Positions 7,138 through 10,498 of a stretch of 10,498 nucleotides of DNA are shown here, piece by piece. The stretch comes from Nitrosomonas sp. (lineage in GTDB: Bacteria > Pseudomonadota > Gammaproteobacteria > Burkholderiales > Nitrosomonadaceae), in assembly GCA_029881855.1 (NCBI GenBank), contig JAOULU010000031.1:1-10498 (forward strand). Reading direction: 5' to 3'. The notes below the pieces were generated by a model. It was given only the letters and a program-made list of their open reading frames with translations. It was not told the origin of the DNA and did no database searches. A program made the translations under genes and the position numbers. Positions within the stretch are counted from its first letter, which is position 1, and each line of letters opens with the position of its first letter.

Positions 7138-7234
7138 AAAAAGTACAGTCTACATAAATTGGACTAGGATTGCCGTGATTTATCGCACTTTAGGAAGATA
7201 GAAAATGGGATACAATTAACGGTTGCCCTCGAGT

Positions 7235-8056
7235 TTAATTTGCTTTTCTGAGTAGCATTTTTTCATATAGCTCAATGATTGCTTTCTCGCCGCATGATTG
7301 CACGTAATGGTTATATTTTGGCCCGGAGTTCATTTCCAGCAGATGGTATTCGCCTTCAGTATTTTTAATGATGTCGAGCCCGACATAATTTAAACCGGGT
7401 AATTTCAGGGCGGGTTGGGCGAATTGGGTTAGGCGGGAGAGTTCTTCTTGGTTATCGATGGGCAGTGCGTGCCCCTTGTTGGTATCCCAGTAGCGTGCAC
7501 CAAATGCTTTGTTTTCTGATACGCGTTGATAACATAGTAATAGTTCACCACGGAAAAATACGACACGGAATTCTTGTGCTGGTTGGATATATTCTTGGGC
7601 GAGTGCGATATAGTCATAGCTGTAGTTCATTCGATTGAAGATTTCGCCAAGTGCTGTTGCTGTCATTTCTCTGTCGTGACATAGGAATACGTTGATACCC
7701 AATGCGCCGTTGTTCCTTTTGATCACGAGCGGGTAATTGAATTCTTGTTCAATTTTGTTAATTACCGCTTGTTGCGAGGGATAGTTTACGTATTGTTGAT
7801 ACTGGTCACGGGTATTAAAGTCGAGAAATCCAATTGTTTTTGGCATTGCAATTTGTTTGTGAAGCAATTGATACGTGTGTTCTTTATCTTTGCAGATGGA
7901 GGCGATGACTTCTGTGTTGAATGGTGTGCGATTTTGTTGAAATAACAATCCATCACCCAATGCGACTCTTATAAAGTTCTTTTCAGCGTCGAGATATTGG
8001 TATTTTATCTGCTGGTTATTGCAAGCTTGGGTTAAACATTTGATATGGGTTTCCAC
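7235..8056 (-). CDS. ATP-grasp domain protein, RimK/glutathione-synthetase-like
   Basis: A 273-residue ATP-grasp enzyme. The superfamily joins a carboxylate, activated as acyl phosphate, to an amine or thiol with ATP. FNYPLVIKRNNGALGINV (106-123) contains K113 and the glycine-rich loop that cover ATP. AQEYIQPAQEFRVVFFRGEL (153-172) holds the adenine-binding strand with E155 and R164. YVGLDIIKN (224-232) and HLLEMNSGP (238-246) supply the metal ligands D228, E241 and N243. The pattern is closest to RimK, cyanophycin-synthetase or glutathione-synthetase ATP-grasp folds, but the N-terminal 60 residues match no substrate domain I know, so the substrate is unknown. Translation starts at GTG (8056-8054), supported by GGAG seven bases upstream. 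It follows the Lon-like gene by 86 bp and precedes the DUF2235 gene by 108 bp on the same strand; co-transcription is plausible but unproven. Confidence 0.88.
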   Translation of the reverse strand: METHIKCLTQACNNQQIKYQYLDAEKNFIRVALGDGLLFQQNRTPFNTEVIASICKDKEHTYQLLHKQIAMPKTIGFLDFNTRDQYQQYVNYPSQQAVINKIEQEFNYPLVIKRNNGALGINVFLCHDREMTATALGEIFNRMNYSYDYIALAQEYIQPAQEFRVVFFRGELLLCYQRVSENKAFGARYWDTNKGHALPIDNQEELSRLTQFAQPALKLPGLNYVGLDIIKNTEGEYHLLEMNSGPKYNHYVQSCGEKAIIELYEKMLLRKAN

Positions 8057-8063
8057 TCCCTGA

Positions 8064-8067
8064 CTCC
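8064..8067 (-). promoter_or_regulatory. Shine-Dalgarno GGAG deciding the GTG start of the ATP-grasp gene
   Basis: Minus-strand GGAG is followed by TCAGGGA and then GTG (8056-8054). No ATG lies nearby in this frame, so the GTG is the best start. Confidence 0.7.
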
Positions 8068-8142
8068 AATATTGTCGGTTTAATCAGTCCGTCGCATACG
8101 CCAATGAATCTACTTGGCTCAGGATAAACGGCATTTCCTAAG

Positions 8143-10498
8143 TTATCTTTCCCTGTGTGACGGAAATCGTTTGGATTCTGATTTAGGTTGATGTGTCATT
8201 TGGCAGGCGCGGCGGAAGGCAAGTAACGTTTTTTGGGTATGACCCAAAACAGAGGTATCGGGATAGCGGGTTGTTTTACTTTTTTCAATAGTCCCAACAG
8301 GTAAACCGGTGAGTAACGCTAATCCTTGAGTGGCGTATTGCATGGTATAAATTGAGAATAAGCCTTTTTCAACCGCTTCAACTATCTTGTAATCTAACAT
8401 TAAATGTCGTTGATTATTGTGAGGAATTAGGATGCCTTGCGTGCCATCAAGGCCGTCTTTTTCACAAAGATTAAAATAACCTGCAATCTTGTCGTTTATG
8501 CCGCCAACGGGCAGTACTTCGCCATACTGATTTAACGCGCCAGTCACGGCAATGCCCTGTTTTAGTGGCAGACCAGATAGCGATGAAAGTAAGGCGTAGA
8601 GTTCGGCACAGGAAGCGGAATCTCCTTCTAGATTGGAGTATTCTTGTTCAAAAACAATGGATGCATTGAGTGCCAGGGGGGCGATATGCGCAAATAATGC
8701 GGACAGATAGTTTTGCAAAATAAGCACACCTTTATCGTGGATAGGGCCAGACATTTCTACTTCCCGCGCAATATTGACTAGACCATCCTCTCCGGCAAAT
8801 GTACGCGCTGTTACGCGTACGGGTGTACCAAAACTGTAATCACCCAAATCAATTTGAGTCAGTGCATTAAGTTGCCCTATTTTTAAGCCGTGTAAAACAA
8901 TGGACACATCCCCGTCACAAATAGATTCTTGCAATCGAATATAGGGGTAGTTGTGGCGTATAGTACGCGCTTCAAGCGCAGTCACGATGTCTGATACCTC
9001 AACCAAACGCCCATCACGGGCATTACACAATGCCGCGCTTTCTAGCACAAGCATTTCAGTCCGCGCAAAAATTGCACTTTGGCGCGATTGATCATTGATT
9101 TCGCGGTGGGATTCTTCCAATAAACGCGCTATCGCAGCGGCAGAGAAATGGGGTAATTTTGATGTCTGGCAAGTTTGAGCAACGAATATAGCTGTGGCGT
9201 GGTAGGTTTTTGTGTTGGCCGCGAAACTTGTGGCAAAATCAACCTTCACGCGGAAGCGTCGCGCAAATTCTTGGTCTTCTTCTTGCAGGGCATAATATTC
9301 TTCACGTGAACCGATGAGGACGATTTTGACATTAATGTCCACCGCTTCGGGTTGGAGTGAAATCGTTGGGTTTGCGGCAAAAGTTGCGCCAGATTCTTCA
9401 ATTTGAAGCTGATTACAACGCAGAAATCTTCGCAGCTTAATCCATACTTGACTATCAATTAATAAATCATTCAGATGTAACATGAGGAATCCGCCATGTG
9501 CTTTAAGTAGGCTGCCCGCACGAACACCCATGAAACCGGTTTTTAATCTGCCATTCTCAAGCTGGTACTCAATGCTGCCAAATAATGAATGAAATAGGGG
9601 GTTATCTTCGATAATAACTGGCGCCCCTTGTAAGCCATGATTATCTACGACCAAATTGATCTGATAACTGGAAAACCCATGGCTCAACGCGGTTTGCTGT
9701 TTTTTCTCATCAATGTCATTGGTTTTGAACAGTGCCAGATTATTAAGAACATCTTCCTTCATATGTTCAAAATAAGCGTTAAGTCGTGTTTCCTTTTTTA
9801 ACTGTTTTTGTAGTTTGTCACGTACTTTTTTGAATTCAAGGTTTAGCAACGGATTAACAACATGACGCTGTAATGTGTCTAATTCGGCATTTTTCTCTTT
9901 TTCAATCCGCTTGAGTTCCTCAAAATAACGAATGATTGCTGCGTGTAATTCTTGCTCGGACTTATCGATTTCTGTCCTGCGCTTCTTCGGTAATTTCAGT
10001 ATATTTTCTTCACTAAAGATTTCACCTTTTTTATTGAGTAGCGTAAATACAATTTGTTCAGACTCGCGACGAATGGTGAAATGACGTGCCTCGGCAAAAG
10101 CGTCTAGTTCTGCGTATACCTGAATTTCTTCCGTCCTAAATTTTTTCTCGATACGTTCACTTTTGATCTTGAAATCCTGTCCTTCCAGGCATTGTAATAT
10201 TTCAGTGGGTAAGGATTTGGACAGTTTTGCAATAAGCTGGCGTAGTAGGCGTCCTTGGCCAGCGGGTAAACGTAAAGCCAGCGGTTTTTCAGGCGCTTCA
10301 AAATTGTATAAATAGCATAAATCAGGTGGTGTTGGCCGCTTGGCAGCGGTGCTAACCATGGCTTGTTGTAATAAAGAGGACCTGCCAGAGCCAATTTCGC
10401 CCAGTACAAATAAATGGTAATCAGATTGCGCCATGCCCAGGCCAAAATGGGCAGCCATTTCTGCGCGTTCTTGGCCAATCCAAGACAATGGGTATTGC
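8143..10498 (-). CDS. Lon-like (LonC/YcbZ-type) AAA+ protease, 5'-truncated by window edge
   Basis: A large Lon-family protein with LonC-type AAA and Lon protease domains, predicted to degrade proteins with a Ser-Lys dyad. The frame stays open to the edge; TTG at 10488-10486 is only the first start-like codon. Since homologs have a few dozen residues before GQERA, the true start lies outside. Counting from that TTG: GQERAEMAAHFGLGM (5-19), Walker A GEIGSGRSS (30-38) with Arg where Lys is usual, then RPTPPDLCYLYNF (51-63). A charged coiled-coil insertion spans about 165-260. HGGFLMLHLNDLL (331-343) is the Walker B region and FARRFRVKVDF (408-418) a sensor/arginine-finger segment. The protease domain has EGDSASCAELYALLSSLSGL (621-640) with S624 (bases 8617-8619) and VGGINDKIAGYF (661-672) with K667 (bases 8488-8490). 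Both catalytic residues are present, so proteolytic activity is expected; ATPase activity is uncertain. About 50 basic, unstructured-looking residues form the tail. Confidence 0.93.
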   Translation of the reverse strand, partial: QYPLSWIGQERAEMAAHFGLGMAQSDYHLFVLGEIGSGRSSLLQQAMVSTAAKRPTPPDLCYLYNFEAPEKPLALRLPAGQGRLLRQLIAKLSKSLPTEILQCLEGQDFKIKSERIEKKFRTEEIQVYAELDAFAEARHFTIRRESEQIVFTLLNKKGEIFSEENILKLPKKRRTEIDKSEQELHAAIIRYFEELKRIEKEKNAELDTLQRHVVNPLLNLEFKKVRDKLQKQLKKETRLNAYFEHMKEDVLNNLALFKTNDIDEKKQQTALSHGFSSYQINLVVDNHGLQGAPVIIEDNPLFHSLFGSIEYQLENGRLKTGFMGVRAGSLLKAHGGFLMLHLNDLLIDSQVWIKLRRFLRCNQLQIEESGATFAANPTISLQPEAVDINVKIVLIGSREEYYALQEEDQEFARRFRVKVDFATSFAANTKTYHATAIFVAQTCQTSKLPHFSAAAIARLLEESHREINDQSRQSAIFARTEMLVLESAALCNARDGRLVEVSDIVTALEARTIRHNYPYIRLQESICDGDVSIVLHGLKIGQLNALTQIDLGDYSFGTPVRVTARTFAGEDGLVNIAREVEMSGPIHDKGVLILQNYLSALFAHIAPLALNASIVFEQEYSNLEGDSASCAELYALLSSLSGLPLKQGIAVTGALNQYGEVLPVGGINDKIAGYFNLCEKDGLDGTQGILIPHNNQRHLMLDYKIVEAVEKGLFSIYTMQYATQGLALLTGLPVGTIEKSKTTRYPDTSVLGHTQKTLLAFRRACQMTHQPKSESKRFPSHRER

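Noticed and set aside
7210..7240. AATTAA/TTAATT inverted repeat after the ATP-grasp stop codon, considered as a terminator.
   Set aside because: The stem is only six A-T pairs with no T-tract; it gives no support for termination between the ATP-grasp and DUF2235 genes.
6010..8125. An 11-nt sequence ATCCTGAGCCA occurs at 6010 and, inverted, near 8115.
   Set aside because: The match does not extend beyond the 11-mer and no further copies were noticed, so it does not support a repeat family.
8016..8195. Minus-strand frame of 59 sense codons bridging the end of the Lon-like gene and the start of the ATP-grasp gene, including NLGNAVYPEPSRFIGVCDGL.
   Set aside because: It has no usable start codon, overlaps two well-supported genes in another frame, and a run of this length is not rare by chance. 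I recognise no family.

Overview
The window reads as the chromosome of a proteobacterium, most likely a betaproteobacterium. The best evidence is EttA, whose second Walker B reads DEPSND and whose C-terminus reads RIRYKPISR, as I remember betaproteobacterial copies. Placement near Nitrosomonadales is only an impression from the overall protein style. Nearly all of the window is ordinary core or accessory chromosome. I saw no prophage, insertion sequence, CRISPR array, tRNA or rRNA gene, and no convincing undescribed multi-gene system.

Left part (1-4400). The window opens inside alaS (alanyl-tRNA synthetase), which lacks about 245 N-terminal residues. alaS converges on a small DUF3820-family gene. 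Next comes ettA, the ABC-F translation factor that gates the first elongation steps according to ADP/ATP ratio. Between the ettA stop and a strong hairpin at 4355-4400 lies a small ORF that looks frameshifted. The hairpin is a 14-bp perfect inverted repeat with T-tracts on both strands, suiting a shared terminator for ettA and the convergent gene beyond it.

Middle part (4411-6220). A secreted SGNH/GDSL-family hydrolase lies on the minus strand with a good Shine-Dalgarno, a plausible promoter and a leader of about 80 nt carrying small inverted repeats. Behind it is a gene-poor stretch of about 770 bp. It holds a plus-strand gene remnant resembling the start of a DUF3365 (Tll0287-like) secreted sensor/heme-binding protein, with its start codon apparently changed to ACG, an in-frame TAA and its 3' part missing. 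A perfect 14-nt palindrome sits just upstream of the remnant. A plus-strand terminator at 6170-6205 now serves no intact gene.

Right part (6221-10498). Three minus-strand genes are read in the order Lon-like protease, ATP-grasp ligase, DUF2235 hydrolase, with gaps of 86 and 108 bp. The first is a large LonC/YcbZ-type AAA+ protease running off the right edge. The second is a RimK/glutathione-synthetase-like ATP-grasp enzyme of unknown substrate that starts with GTG. The third is a DUF2235 (T6SS Tle1-like) alpha/beta hydrolase with no visible immunity gene or T6SS partner. Whether the three form one transcript or share a function is not shown by the sequence.
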